This document shows, piece by piece, positions 51,902 through 62,973 of a stretch of DNA of 64,000 nucleotides. The DNA comes from Cyanophora paradoxa (taxonomy: Eukaryota > Glaucocystophyceae > Cyanophorales > Cyanophoraceae). The stretch covers positions 124,001 to 188,000 of the forward strand of contig QPMI01000180.1 of assembly GCA_004431415.1 (NCBI GenBank). Reading direction: 5' to 3'. Below the pieces are notes generated by a model. It did no database searches. It was not told where the DNA came from and saw only the letters and a program-made list of their open reading frames with translations. The stretch's first letter is position 1. Each line of letters begins with the position of its first letter. The position numbers and the translations under genes are program-made.

Positions 51902-53012
51902 CCGCCGCCGCCAGCCGCCCCATGGCCAGTTACCACCCGCCTCCCTTTCGCGTTAAATTATCATAGTATTGGGAAACGTAGCGCTGTTTCGAGTAATTAG
52001 GCTTCGGAATTGCTCTTGTTCGCATGTAGGCGCCGCCATCTTCAATTTAATTTATGATTGTACACGGTTGTACAGCTTCGAAAATTCGGCCGCCGCGCGC
52101 GGCGGTAGGCCTGTAGGCCGCGGCCTGTGCGAGGGCGTCGGCCCGGCGGGTCCGCCGCGTCGAGCTCGCGATGCCGGCGGGCGCGGCGACATCGCGGTCG
52201 ACGTCGCTCCTATCGGTAGCTAGCTAAAGACTTCGAATTTGATCGCGAATTCGGCCTTCTCGTTCTTTGAAATTCGGGGACCAAGGCGACGTCGACATCG
52301 CGCCCTTCTAGATCTCGGATCCGGATTTCGGACACGCGTGTGTCCGGTACAATGTGTTCGGAACACGTTATACCTACGAGCCTCCGAGCTTCGCCAACAT
52401 GACGCGAAGTTGCGCACAAAGTTGCCACAAACTTGCCACAAAGAGGTTCCGCGAAAAAAGGGGTCTTGCCCTTTTTTACGTGGAGCCCGGTGGAGGAAAG
52501 AGCCTACGGCGGTCGAAATTTAACGCTAAGAGCCTGTACTTTGCTAGCTATAGCGCTCCGGCCCGGATCGGAGAAGCGCGCGGAACCGAGGACGAGGACG
52601 TCCAGAGTGTGAGGCCTACTTCCGCCCGCGCTCCTGCGAGCGCGCATCGCAAATCTTGACTTGAGAAGAAGCCGGCCGCGCAGCAGCGTGTCGTGCTAGA
52701 AGTGAAGAAGGCGCACACCCGCTATCCTAGCAGCTACTCCAGATTTCATCGGCGCGCGCGCGCGAGACAAACGAGCAAGCCGGCGCGCGTGTAGTTTCCC
52801 AAGCCTGGGCCTGAAGCGTTTCTCCTCGTCACGGCTTTGCGACTGCCCAGCGGCAGAACCCTGAAGTTTGCTCCAGCTGCGGCGAGTTTCCGAAGCGGCG
52901 GCGGCGGCGCGCGTTTTCGGAGCCGGCCGGTGCGATATTGATGCCGGCGCATCCGATCAGAGCCGCGCGGAGGGCCGCGTGCTGATCATGAGGGGCGGGC
53001 GCGCAGGGAACG
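51902..53012. other. Spacer between the two gene copies
   Basis: The 1.1 kb between copies has lower GC and no supported gene. The last ~270 bases (from about 52740) resemble the region upstream of copy 1 (about 50220-50520) in patches, with indels. AGCTATAG occurs at 52545 and CCACAAACTTGCCACAAAG repeats near 52430. Confidence 0.45.
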
Positions 53013-54401
53013 ATGGACTTCATTAGGAAAAACTTGAATTTCGTGCAGAAGATCCGGGAGGGCGTCTCCCGGGGCGGCGCGGTGGCGCCCGCCGAGCAGC
53101 CGCCGGCCGAGGCGGGCGCGGCGCCGGCTCCCCCCGCGCTGGACGAGAAGCCGAAGCGGCTGCGGGCGGTGGCGGTGCGGGCGGCGCGGGGCTCGCTGCC
53201 GCCGCTGGAGGGGCCGGAGGGCCCGCTGGTGCTGGGCCTGGACGGCGACTCGAGCGCCGCCTCGTCTGAGGAGGAGCCCCTCGAGCTCCCCGAGCTCCGG
53301 CCGCCCTCCCGCGGCTCCGACTCCTCCGGCCGCGCCCACTCGCCCCCGTCCCGCCGCCCCTCCGCCTCCTCCCTCGGCTCGCCCCCGGGGCCCGGGGCGC
53401 GGCGGCGGCGCTCGTCGCTGCTGAGCGAGGAGGGCGAGGAGGCGGCGCTGAACCCGTGCTTCGCCGGGCTGCCGCGCCTCGCCGCGCGCGCCACGGCCAT
53501 CATATGGCGCGCCTCCCTCGCCGGCGTGCGGGCGCCCCCGAGGCGCTCTGCCCGCGCGGCCCGCGCCTCGCGCCGGCCCTCGACTACGCCCAGTACGAGG
53601 CCTTTCACCTCGGTCCGCCCCGCCCCGGCCCCGCCGGCCCCGGGCCCCGCCGGCCCCGCTGAGCGGCCGCCCGCGCGCGCAGGCCTGCACCGGGCGCTGA
53701 CGCCGCCGGCGCTCGCCTCCGCGTGGCGCCTCTCCGAAGCCCGCGCCCTCGCCGCCGTGCGCCCCGCCCCCGCCCGCGCCGCGCCGGGGCAGGCGCTGAG
53801 GCGGCGGGGCAGGCGAACTGGCGGTCGGACGCGGGGCGGGAGCGGCACGGGATGGGGCGGGACGCCTTCGAGCGGAGCCTGGTGATCGTGGCGCGGAGCG
53901 TGGCGGAGGAGATGGGCCGCCGCGGCCTCGCCCCCGCCGCGCGCCTCCTCGCCGCCGAGCACGGGCTGCCGGCCTGCCCCGCCTCCCTCTTCCTCCTCGC
54001 CCTCGCCGCGCGGATCACGACCGCGGGCCCCCGCCTCGCCCCCGACCACGCCCTCCTCGCCGCCGGCGCCTGGCCGGCCGCCCCCGACGCCGCCCTCCGC
54101 CCCTGGCACGGTCCGCCCGCCCCGCCCCGCCCCGCCCCGCTGCTGGGCGCTGAGGCGGGCCGCAGAGGTCGAGTTCAACGCGTGCGCGCTGTCGGCCCTC
54201 GCGGAGCTCCTCGGGCCCCGCCCCGCACGCCCCGCCCCGCTCCCGCCCCGCCTCTCCAGGCCCGAGGCGCCGGCGGGGCCGGGGGCGGGGGCGGGGCGGG
54301 CGGAGCTCGAGGAGGCGGTGGAGGGGGCCGGGGGCGCCGCCCTCCAGAAGCGCGCCCTCCTCAACCGCCTCACCGGCCTCCTCGACGCCCACCGCCTCTG
54401 A
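53013..54401 (+). CDS. Duplicated unknown gene, copy 2 (intact)
   Basis: The first exon runs MDFIRKNLNFVQKIREGVSR, LDEKPKRLRAVAVRAARGSL, SEEEPLELPELRPPSRGSDS, SSLLSEEGEEAALNPCFAGL and ATAIIWRASLAG without a break. Spliced exons then give YEAFHLG, LHRALTPPALASAWRLSEAR, ANWRSDAGRERHGMGRDAFE, RSLVIVARSVAEEMGRRGLA, HALLAAGAWPAAPDAALRPW, VEFNACALSALAELLGP and LQKRALLNRLTGLLDAHRL, stop 54399-54401. The middle part (ALxxAWxxxxAR, WxxDxGR, MGRDxFxxS) resembles the gene at 62974, suggesting one protein family with three members here. Function unknown; it is predicted soluble with helical segments. Even introns are nearly identical to copy 1. Confidence 0.6.
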
Positions 54402-55628
54402 TCGATGTTACGACCGCCATCCGGGCCTGCGACCCGGCGCAGGGGCACGTCTTAGATCTTCCTTCCGCTTATAATTATAAAATTAACAATTTGCATTGGA
54501 ATCTTCTTTGCCCTCGTTTCGCATGGGCCCTCGCATGCTGCGGCCTCTCTTTATGCAACGATAGATTTTCAATAGTAACTTGTGAGCACACTTAACTTTC
54601 CGCTTTCAGATCTCTGCTTTAGCTCTTGGATTGTGCATACTATCTTACATCACCGTAGTACAGTAAGTTGGCTAGTAGCCTTGCATTCGTTGTTCGTCTA
54701 GATCTATACTGCTAGATCTACACGCCCGAAGCTTTGATCATGAGGTCTAGGATTACTCAGTTATAATCTAAGCTGTATCTAACATATTATCATAGTATAG
54801 AGGCAGCCTGGCAGTGCGAGCAGTCTCAGTCAACCATGCATGTGGCTCTAGCTACACTATAATTTACATTATACTAGTCTAGTAAACGTATAATTATAAC
54901 CAGGTTCCAGAGCCCCTACGTGCTGGCATTGCGTGAGGGGTCTTCAACACAGATTTTCTTCAGGACTCCGGGAGCAGGGGTGGGGCTTGCAATTGTGATC
55001 TTGAAGGCCTAGGGTGGGTTTGGACAAGCTGAGGGGACCGGGAGTATGGCCATGGTGCACGCGGCATGACCGTGCATCAGGAACAAATTGATCATCGGAT
55101 GGCCGCGGCCGGGCCGTCATCATGGCATGGGAAACTTGAAAACAAACTTGATTATCATTTCGAATCGATGAGCAAGAAATCACAAAATTAATTTAGTAAA
55201 GGGGGAGAAACTTGAAACTTGAAATCTGACTCAGAGATCCTGCACTAGCGCTAAGCTTAAGACTCTGAGAGTCACTGAGTACAGTGTACTAGTCATCATT
55301 GGCACCGTGGCACTGCGCAGCCGGGCATGCCGCAGTCATGCTCATCATGGCATACCGCGCAGTGTCTATGATGCGATCATCGGATCTTTGATGCAGGCCC
55401 AGGCCACCCTCAGCCCTCAAGCCTTGAAGGTCACTAGTACTGATCATGCCATGATGAGTCAAGGCCTCGCACCTGGCCCGTGGGGCTGGCAATCCATGCA
55501 CTGCGGCAAGCAGCCGCGGGACGTCGAGAGACAACTCGGGCCGGATTGCAGGGATGATCGCGATAATCATAAAACAAAATAAAATCTACACTTGACAGCT
55601 ATATAGCTAGCTAGAGGCGCATCTTTGC
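54402..55628. other. AT-rich intergenic region
   Basis: About 1.2 kb of the lowest GC in the window, between copy 2 and the recombinase gene. It has frequent CTAGATCTA, GATCATGATG and TATAATT-type short dyads and no codon-biased frame or tRNA-like structure. It may include the 5' part of the adjacent mobile element, but I found no terminal repeat matching the downstream ones. Confidence 0.45.
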
Positions 55629-56592
55629 ATGCCGGCGACGAACTCGTACCCGCAGCGCGAGTTCATCGAGTTCTGCCTCCAGCGGGGTCTGCACGACAGG
55701 CAGGGCTCGGTCCTGCCGGCGTCGGAGGCTACACTCTGCTTCTTCGCGGCGCACCTCTTCCGCCGTGGCGGCGTCGCCCCGCCATCCATCCGCACGTACA
55801 TCACGGCCGTGCAGTCGCTGCACGTCGACTCCGGCTTCAGCACTTTCTGGGGCTCCATGCCGCGCCTCGCCCGGCTCCTCGAGGGCATCGCCCGCGTGGC
55901 CGACCCTCGCCCCAAACTCTGCCGCGACCCGATCACGCGCGGACAGCTCAGTGACCTCGCCCAGTATGCAGCCGCCCACCCGTCACCTGAGACGCGGCTC
56001 CTCTGGGCCGCCTTTTCCACCGCCTTCTTCGGCTTCTTCCGCTGCAGCGAGGTCTGTGCTGTCCGCCTCCCTGTGCCCGACCCGGCCCGGCTCTTCCAGC
56101 GCCGCGACCTCCGCTTCTTCACGGACGAGGGCGAGAGCTTCGCCCGCCTCCGCCTGAAGAAGTCGAAGACCGATCAGCGAGGCCAGGGCTGTGACGTCGA
56201 CATTCCCATGTCGGCGGCCTGGAGTGCGCTCACTGCGCCCTCGAGGCCCTCGCCCTCTCCTGGACGGGCCCCGCCCGCCCTGACGCCTACATCTTCGCAC
56301 ATGCCGCCACCGGCCAGCCGCTGACCCGTTCGGAGCTGCATGCCGCCCTCCGCAACTGGCTCCACGCCCTCGGCTACGCAGCCGACCCCCTGCTGCCGCA
56401 CAGCTTCCGCATCGGCGCCGCCACCGCGGCGTTCGAGGCCGGCCTCCCTGACTACGCTATCCAGCTCCTCGGCCGCTGGCGGTCCGACGCTTTCCAGCTG
56501 TACATCCGTGCGCGCCCCGAGCTCGTCCGCCGCCAGCGGGGCCTCCTCCTCGCCAGCAGCCACGCGCCCCCAGCCGCAGTGCCCTCCAGCTG
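55629..56592 (+). pseudogene. Tyrosine recombinase of a mobile element, frame-broken
   Basis: The frame from 55629 reads NSYPQREFIEFCLQRGLHDR, LPASEATLCFFAAHLFRRGG, VAPPSIRTYITAVQSLHVDS and AFSTAFFGFFRCSEVCAVRL, which carries the catalytic Arg. Then comes FARLRLKKSKTDQRGQGCDV with the beta-hairpin Lys. Near 56209-56222 the reading frame must shift to continue (LECAHCALEALALSWTG; YIFAHAATGQPLTRSELHAA). The C-terminal box follows: LPHSFRIGAATAAFEAGL (HxxR), LLGRWRSDAFQLYIR (GRW and the Tyr nucleophile), then a stop at 56592. This core belongs to the phage-integrase/YR superfamily as in Crypton and DIRS/Ngaro elements. No reverse transcriptase is present in the window. The break could be real inactivation or a base error. 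Confidence 0.72.
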
Positions 56593-56664
56593 ACCTTCAT
56601 TCATCACACACCTCTCTCCATGGGTGCCAGCGCGCGGCGCCCACTTCGCAGCCGCCGCCCGCCT

Positions 56665-56812
56665 CGGCGCCTTGGTCCTGCCTCTCCCCTGCTTCGCGTA
56701 CCCTAGGCCAGACTGCCGTACCCAGGACAGGTGTTGCGAACTAGCCCTAGTTCACGTACCCCTCTGCCTGCTACGGACTCTAGCCCAGTTTCACGCTCAG
56801 GATTTTCACAGG
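56665..56812 (+). repeat. 148-bp direct repeat, copy A
   Basis: Begins CGGCGCCTTGGTCCTG and ends GATTTTCACAGG; base-for-base identical to 57104-57251. It starts 73 bases after the recombinase stop. Confidence 0.92.
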
Positions 56813-57103
56813 CCCGAGGCAGTCCCCTTCTTGGCACCCATTTCGAGTTGTGTATGCATATACTAGATTAGCATATGACCATGCTAGCGACGCAGAGCTC
56901 ACAGCACTGCGGGAGTGTACCCTCTATTGCTAAGAGTAAACTCGCTAGGGTTGATTGATAGTAAAGTAGTTTACTTAGGTCAACCCGCGAGTAGACGTAG
57001 AGCAGCTGTACCCGAGGCACGACTGCCCGCCCCTCTTCAGTTGTTGTACCCCGAGTGCGCCGTCGCGCCTCGAGCTCTCCCACCCGACCCTACCCTATGT
57101 ATA

Positions 57104-57251
57104 CGGCGCCTTGGTCCTGCCTCTCCCCTGCTTCGCGTACCCTAGGCCAGACTGCCGTACCCAGGACAGGTGTTGCGAACTAGCCCTAGTTCACGTACCC
57201 CTCTGCCTGCTACGGACTCTAGCCCAGTTTCACGCTCAGGATTTTCACAGG
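57104..57251 (+). repeat. 148-bp direct repeat, copy B
   Basis: Identical to 56665-56812 at an offset of 439 bases. It ends 167 bases before the stop codon of the cyclase-PDE gene on the other strand. Confidence 0.92.
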
Positions 57252-57418
57252 GTACGCGTACGTATGCTAGTCATGGAGAAATATGGGGGTCGAGGGGGTT
57301 ACCAGCGGAGCCTGCGGGGGCCGGGAGTCAGGGGGGGGGTCGCTGGGGCGGGGTGCGCGCGGTTGCGGGGAGGGGCGCGCCTCGCCACGGCCGGCGCGGG
57401 CGCGGGGCCCCCCGGGCG

Positions 57419-60400
57419 TCAGACGGGGAAGACGGTGTCGTCCGGGGGCGCGGCGGTGCGGCGCATGGCGCGGAGGCCGGCGATGACCGACGCGCACGTC
57501 CGCTTCCAGCGCGCCGTCGCCTGCCACCGCCCGAAGTTGGCCATCACCTGCCGCCCGCCCGCCCCGCCTCAGCCGGCCGCCCGAGCGCAGGCCGCGGCAG
57601 GGGCCGCCGGGCGGGGCGGGGCGGGCCTGGTTGTAGTAGACGCCGAGCTCGGGGAGGCCCTCGGCGATGGTCTTGTACAGGGGGATGACGATGACGCGGA
57701 AGAAGAAGAGCTGGCCCTCCGCCCACGCCAGCTGCTGCTCGAACGCCGACCCCTTCGTGTCCATCCCCGGCGACACCTTGAAACCCAGCGCCACCTCCCG
57801 CCTGCCCCCGCACGCACGCCTCAGGTCCGGGGCGCGCGCAGCGGCGCCGGGGCGGGGAGGCGCGGGCGGACCGGCCCTGGCGGAGGAACTCCTGGCGGAG
57901 GCGGCGGGACCAGTAGATGGCGTTGTCGAAGCCGCGGGCGGCGTTGGAGAGGTCGGCGCACTTGATCATCATCTCGCCGAGCAGGCGCGCCTCCTGGAAC
58001 GAGAAGCCGCCGCCCAGCTTCGAGATGGCGGCCTCGGGGGGCGAGCCGGCCGGGAACGAGCGCGCGTACTCGCGGATGTACGACGCGTTGCGCGTCACGT
58101 CCGTGGCGAGCACGAGGGCGCGCAGCATCGCCCGGAAGCGGGCGCGCTGGCGGGGCGCAGGCGGTCGAGGATGGCGGCGGGGCGGAGGGCGCGGAGGGCG
58201 GGCTCGAGGGGGCGCTGGGCCGGCGGGGAGAGGGCGCGGGAGGGGAGGTGGAGCGGGGCGGGCTCTCCGGGGTGCGCCCCAGGCCCGGGGCGGCGGAGCG
58301 GCCATGCGGGATGCCGCGGACGTAGGCGAGCGAGGCGCGCCGCCCGTCCCGCATCGGCGCGCGCTGCCCGTCGCCGTCGCGCGAGGGCTGCGGCGAGGGC
58401 GTCGCGCTGCGCGGGATGGACACAGGCGCGCGCTCGAGGGAGCGCCGGCGCTCGCGCTCGCGCTCGGGGCGCCAGCGGCGGGGCGAGGCCTCGTCGCCCT
58501 CCTCGCGCGGCTCCGAGGCCGCCGGCGAGGGGGCGTCCCCCAGGTCCACCACCGGCGGCGCCTCGAGCTCCAGGCTGTACGCCCGCCGCCGGCCCCGCTC
58601 CAGGCCCCGCTCCCGCCGGCTCTGGTGCGAGGCCGGCGCCGCGAACGGGTCCCGCGGCCGCTGCGGCGCCGTCGAGTCGTCGTACTCGTGCCCGTACGCC
58701 TGCGCCGGCCCCCCTCAGCGCCCAAGGCGGGGCGGCGGCGGGGGCGGCGGGCCCCGCACGCACCAGGTCCTCGTCCTCTGCCGCCTCCGCCCCCTCCAGC
58801 TCCAGCAGCTGCAGCGCGCAGTGCAGCTGCGCGGCGCAGCTTTCAGGCCGCGCAGGGGAGGAAAGGGCGGGGCGGGGCGGGGCGGGGCCCGGGCTCGAGC
58901 GCAAGCGGCGCGCACGTGCATCTTCTCGAGGGTGGAGACGGGCCCGTACTTGAGGAACGCCTCCGAGCGCGTCGCCTGCCCGCCCCGCCCCGCGTCGCCT
59001 CGCGGCCCACCCCACCGAGCGCCCCGCGGCCCGGCGCCCCGCGGCCAAGGCGCACCCCCTGGAAGAGGTTCGTGGTCCCCGGGTGGCTCAGGTCGTGGCA
59101 CAGCGCCGCCACGATGCACGCCAGCTGGTCCTCCTGCGCCCGACGGTTGGACCCGGAGGCGGCGGGGTGGCCCCGGGCGGGGTGGGCGGGCCGGGTGCGC
59201 ACCGGCGCGAGGTACCGCCGGCGGTTGCAGAGCAGGCGGATCATGACGTACATGCTGCGGGCGGATCAGGGTGCGCCGAGCGGCCGGAGAGGCGGGCGAC
59301 GCACCAGTGGCAAACGTCGAGGGCGTGCTGGAAGCCGTGGAAGGGGGCGGGACTGTACAGCTGCCGCACCGCCTGCGGCGCCGGGCGTCACGCGGCGGAG
59401 GGCGAGCGCGGCGTATGCGGGCCGAGCGGGGCCGCACGGAGAGGAAGGGGCGGAGGACGGTGCGGGTGATGCCGAAGCGGGAGTCGAGGCGGAGGCCGTG
59501 CAGCATCGCGTGCAGGAACTCCTCGTGCCGCTCCGCCGGGATGCGCCACGTGCACAGGCACGGGTCGTCGATCTGCGGGGGCGGCGGAGCGCGTCGGGGC
59601 GGGCTGCGGGCGGCGGGCGGGCGGGCGGGCGGGGCGGACGATGGAGGCGAGGTCGACGTGGTCGGGGATCATCTCGGGCCCGCGCAGCTCCGCCGCCAGC
59701 GCCTCGGCCGCCGCCGCAACCACCGCCGCGATTTCCGACGGGTCCGGCGGCGCCGTGGAGGGCCGCCGCGAGGTCGAGATGGGCGGGGGCGGCTCGAGGA
59801 GGGCCGGGCCCGAGGCGATGGGCCGGTGCGCGAGGGGCAGCAGGTCCGCCAGGTGCTCCGAGCGCACGAGGAAGAAGCACGCCGGCTCGCCCCGGGGCGG
59901 GGCGGGGCGGGGGCGCCGGGCGCGGCCGCCGGGGCGACGGCCGGGGCGGGGGCCGCGGGGGCGGGGCGGGGGCGGGGCGGGTGCGGGGCCCCGGGCTCGA
60001 AGGTGAAGCCGCGGGCGCGGAGGCGCTCCTCGACGGCGGGGAGCAGGCGATGCGGCGGGGCGGCGCGAGGGCCTCCATGCGGCGCGCCCCCTCCACCCCC
60101 TCCCCCACGCCTCGAACAGCATCCGCTTCCGGCTCACCAGCCCTGCCCCCCCGCCCCGCCCGCTCTCAGCGCCCCCCGGGCGGGGTGGGGGCGGGGGCGG
60201 GGCGGGCGCGCCGGCGAGGCAGGGGCCGGTGTGGATGCCGACGCGGAGCTCGACGGGGCGGCCGTCGGGGAGGCGGGCGCTCTTGGCGACGGAGGTGAGG
60301 TCCAGGGCGAGGTTCGCGGCGCTCTCGAGGGCGCCGCGCTCGGGCGCGAGGACGAGGAGCGAGTCGACGCCGCCGCGCAGGCGCTCGAGCTTGCCGCGGT

Positions 60401-62096
60401 AGCGCTGCTCGACGCAGCGCTCGAGGGCGGCCATGGCGTCGTCGAGGGCGGCGGCGATGGGGCCCGGGTCGGCCCCCGCGGCCTCCGCCTCCTCGAGGCC
60501 GCAGACGCGCACGGCGACCACCGAGGCCTCCCGGTAGCGCCGCACCGCCCCGCCCCCTCCTCCCCGCCCTGCAGCAGCGACTGCCCGCCCCGCCCCCGTC
60601 AGCCGGGGGCGGGGGCGGGGGCGGGGGCGGGGGCGGGGCGGACGCGGGCGAGGGGCGCGGGGAGGAGGGCGGCGGTGAGGTGCTCGGTGCGGCGGCGCTC
60701 GAGGGCGAGGAGCCGCTCGCTCTCCTTGCGCTTGGAGATGTCCCGCAGGACGCCCACGAGGACCTCGCGGCCCCCGATCGCCGCCCGCGCCACCCCGACC
60801 TCCACGGGGAAGACGTCCCCCGAGCGCCGCTTGGCCGAGACCTCCACGATGTCCCGGAAGCGGCGCGCCCCCGTGCGGATGAAGCGCTCCACGAGGCGGT
60901 CGTGGATCTCGTTGAAGGGCGGCGGCATGAGCAGCGCGAGGGGCTTGCCGGCGATCTCGGCGGCGGTCCAGCCGAACATGGCCTCGGCGCAGCCGTCGAA
61001 GACGACGACGCGCGACTCGCCGTCGATGGCGATGACGGCGTCGCGCGTGAGCGAGAGGTACGCCCGCCCGCGCTCCTCCGCCTCCCGCCCCGGCCCCGCC
61101 TCCGCCAGCGTGTACGTCACCTCCCCCCGCCCGCCCGCGCCCCGGCCCCGCCGCCAGCTCACGCTCACCGCCACCCCGCTCCCGTCCGCCCGAACCGCCT
61201 GCCCCCGCCCCGCGTCGGCGTCGGCCGCCCCGCGGGGCCGGGCGGGGGCGGGGCCGGGTGCGGGCGGACCTGGGTGGTGCGGGTCTGGCCCTCCTCGCCG
61301 TCGAGGGGCGCGGGGCCGAGCTCGCCCGCATCCTGCTGCCCCGACCTGCGCCCCGCCGCCTCGGTCGGGCGCGGCGAGGCCGGGTGCGGGGGCGGCCGGC
61401 GGCACCCGCGGCGGCGCTGGAGGCGCGGCAGCACGGCGGCGAAGTGCTGCCCGACGATCTCCGACGCTGCGCGGCCAGCTCGCCCCAGGCCCCGGCGGGC
61501 GGGGCCCGAGGCGGGCGGGGCGGGGCGCACCGGGCCAGCCGAGCAGGCGCTCGGCGGCTTCGCTCCAGTGGACGACGCTACCGTGCTCGTCTGCGGCCGC
61601 CGTCAGCGGCCCCGGCGGCCCCGGCTGGCGGCCCCGGGGAGGGCGGACGGCGCACCGCAGACGACCGCCGCCTCGCGGGTGGCGAGCTGCAACGAGCGCG
61701 CGCTCTCCTCGCTCTCCTCCGCCAGCCGCCGCGCCGCCTGCAGCTCGCTCTTGTAGCTGCCGCGCCCCGTCAGCCCCGCCGGCAGCCGACGCCCCCGGCC
61801 CGCCCGCGCACCTTGTCTCCACCGCGGCCGCAGCGGCACACAGCGTTCCCGTTGCAGCTTTGCCCTGCAGGGCTGCGCTCGCAGGCAAGGAGCAGAGGCG
61901 GTCCGGGGGTGCCGCACCCGAGCGCAGGAGCGGGCGCCACAGGGCGCGGCGGCGGCCAGGAGATCTCCGGCGATCATATAAAGCACGAGGGCATCGGCCG
62001 CGAGCACGACGGCGGCCAGCAGCACCATTCCGGAGCTGAGCCCTCCTCGCTCCGCAAGCGTCCGCAGGATCGCAAGCTGCGTGGCCACAAACACCG
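57419..62096 (-). CDS. PAS-class III nucleotide cyclase-phosphodiesterase fusion
   Basis: An exon at 61960-62096 has a membrane segment (SSGMVLLAAVVLAADALVLY). A helix (LQAARRLAEESEESARSLQL) leads to PAS1 (EHGSVVHWSEAAERLLGWP; ASEIVGQHFAAVLPRL) and PAS2 (TRDAVIAIDGESRVVVFDGC; AEAMFGWTAAEIAGKPLALL; DISKRKESERLL). The class III cyclase core follows: ASVVAVRVCGLEEAE, RGGVDSLLVLAP, ELRVGIHTGPCLAG and MEALAPPRRIACSP. The PDE domain has YSPAPFHGFQHALDVCHWC, IVAALCHDLSHPGTTNLFQ (metal site), SEAFLKYGPVSTLEKMHV, EARLLGEMMIKCADLSN, AFEQQLAWAEGQLFFFRVIV and LYKTIAEGLPELGVYYNQ. It ends DDTVFPV at 57419. One protein could thus make and hydrolyse a cyclic nucleotide. The start is uncertain: the TM exon begins at an acceptor, and an ATG at 62663 may lie in exon 1. 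A homopolymer frame slip sits at 60038-60041. Confidence 0.78.
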
Positions 62097-62973
62097 CTGC
62101 GCCGCGGGCTTCAGCGCCGACCGGAATTTCGAAGGGTCAAAGTTCGCAGAAGAAAGAGACTCACAGAGAACCGCGGCGGATCGTGCCGATATTCGCGGGG
62201 CGGGCGGAGAGTCGAACTTCACATCAACCTCCGGCCAGCTAAGCTTCCGGGGCGTTGGATGGATGATATGCGGGTTTGTTGCCGGTGACCTTGCCGCGGC
62301 TGGTGCGATCCGCTCCGCGGGTGCGACCGCGGCCTTCGACTCCGAGCTTTGCCGAACAATGAGAGGGGGACTCGGAGTCCTGAAGGCGTGGTTATTTCTC
62401 GGTTTCAAGGTGCTAGTATGTCCTGAAGAGTCGATTGAGCGCCTCCGGACTGTCGACCGTGCGTGGCCGAGCTTACTGGTTGGAACCGCGCTTCCGGCCG
62501 GTTCGTTGCAGTCGGCGTCGCTTACGGTGATTGATGGCGAGCTGTGCTCGTGCTGCCGGTGCTGGCCATTCATAACTTTGAGGCTGCGGCTGTCGGTTTG
62601 GCTCGGTCGGGGCTCGGCCGGACTGGCCGGATCGACGATAATGGGCCGGAATCCCGACACCATTTCCGCTCTCAATCAAGGCGCATGCATCCCCTCTGGA
62701 AGCCGCCCGTCGGTCGGCTTGTCGATTTGTTGTACTCGGGCAAGTCGTTGCCCCTAGCCCTGTTTTTTGTTTTTTTGTTTGGCTGGTGCAGCAGGCGTAG
62801 GGCCTTGGCCTCGCGCAGCCTTGTAGAATGAGTCGGCCTTGGGACATCCAGCGCACTCTTTAGCTAAAGGCGGCTGCCAGGCTTGCTAAGCCAGGGTGAG
62901 CAGGCTCTAGCTAACGGCGGCTGGCCAGGGCGGCTCAGCTGCCCAGCAACCGGCCTTAAGTAAAGCAAGAGAA
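62097..62973. promoter_or_regulatory. Region between divergent genes, possibly with cyclase exon 1
   Basis: A minus-strand frame from ATG 62663 (MVSGFRPIIVDPASPAEPRP; STVRRRSIDSSGHTSTLKPR) could be the first, disordered exon of the cyclase-PDE gene, but I could not fix its donor. The rest, near 62720-62970, has T-rich stretches and short CTAGCTAA repeats and probably holds promoters for both genes. Confidence 0.35.

Larger units (their letters stand above)
56593..57418. other. 3' part of the recombinase element, between two gene ends
   Basis: This stretch lies between the recombinase stop and the stop of the cyclase-PDE gene. It contains two identical 148-bp direct repeats (56665-56812 and 57104-57251) around a 291-base AT-richer spacer with CTAGATTAGC and GTAAAGTAGTTTAC motifs. 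No gene is seen. Confidence 0.6.

Noticed and set aside
55600-57260. Retrotransposon with reverse transcriptase
   Set aside because: No RT, RNase H or gag-like frame is visible on either strand around the recombinase.
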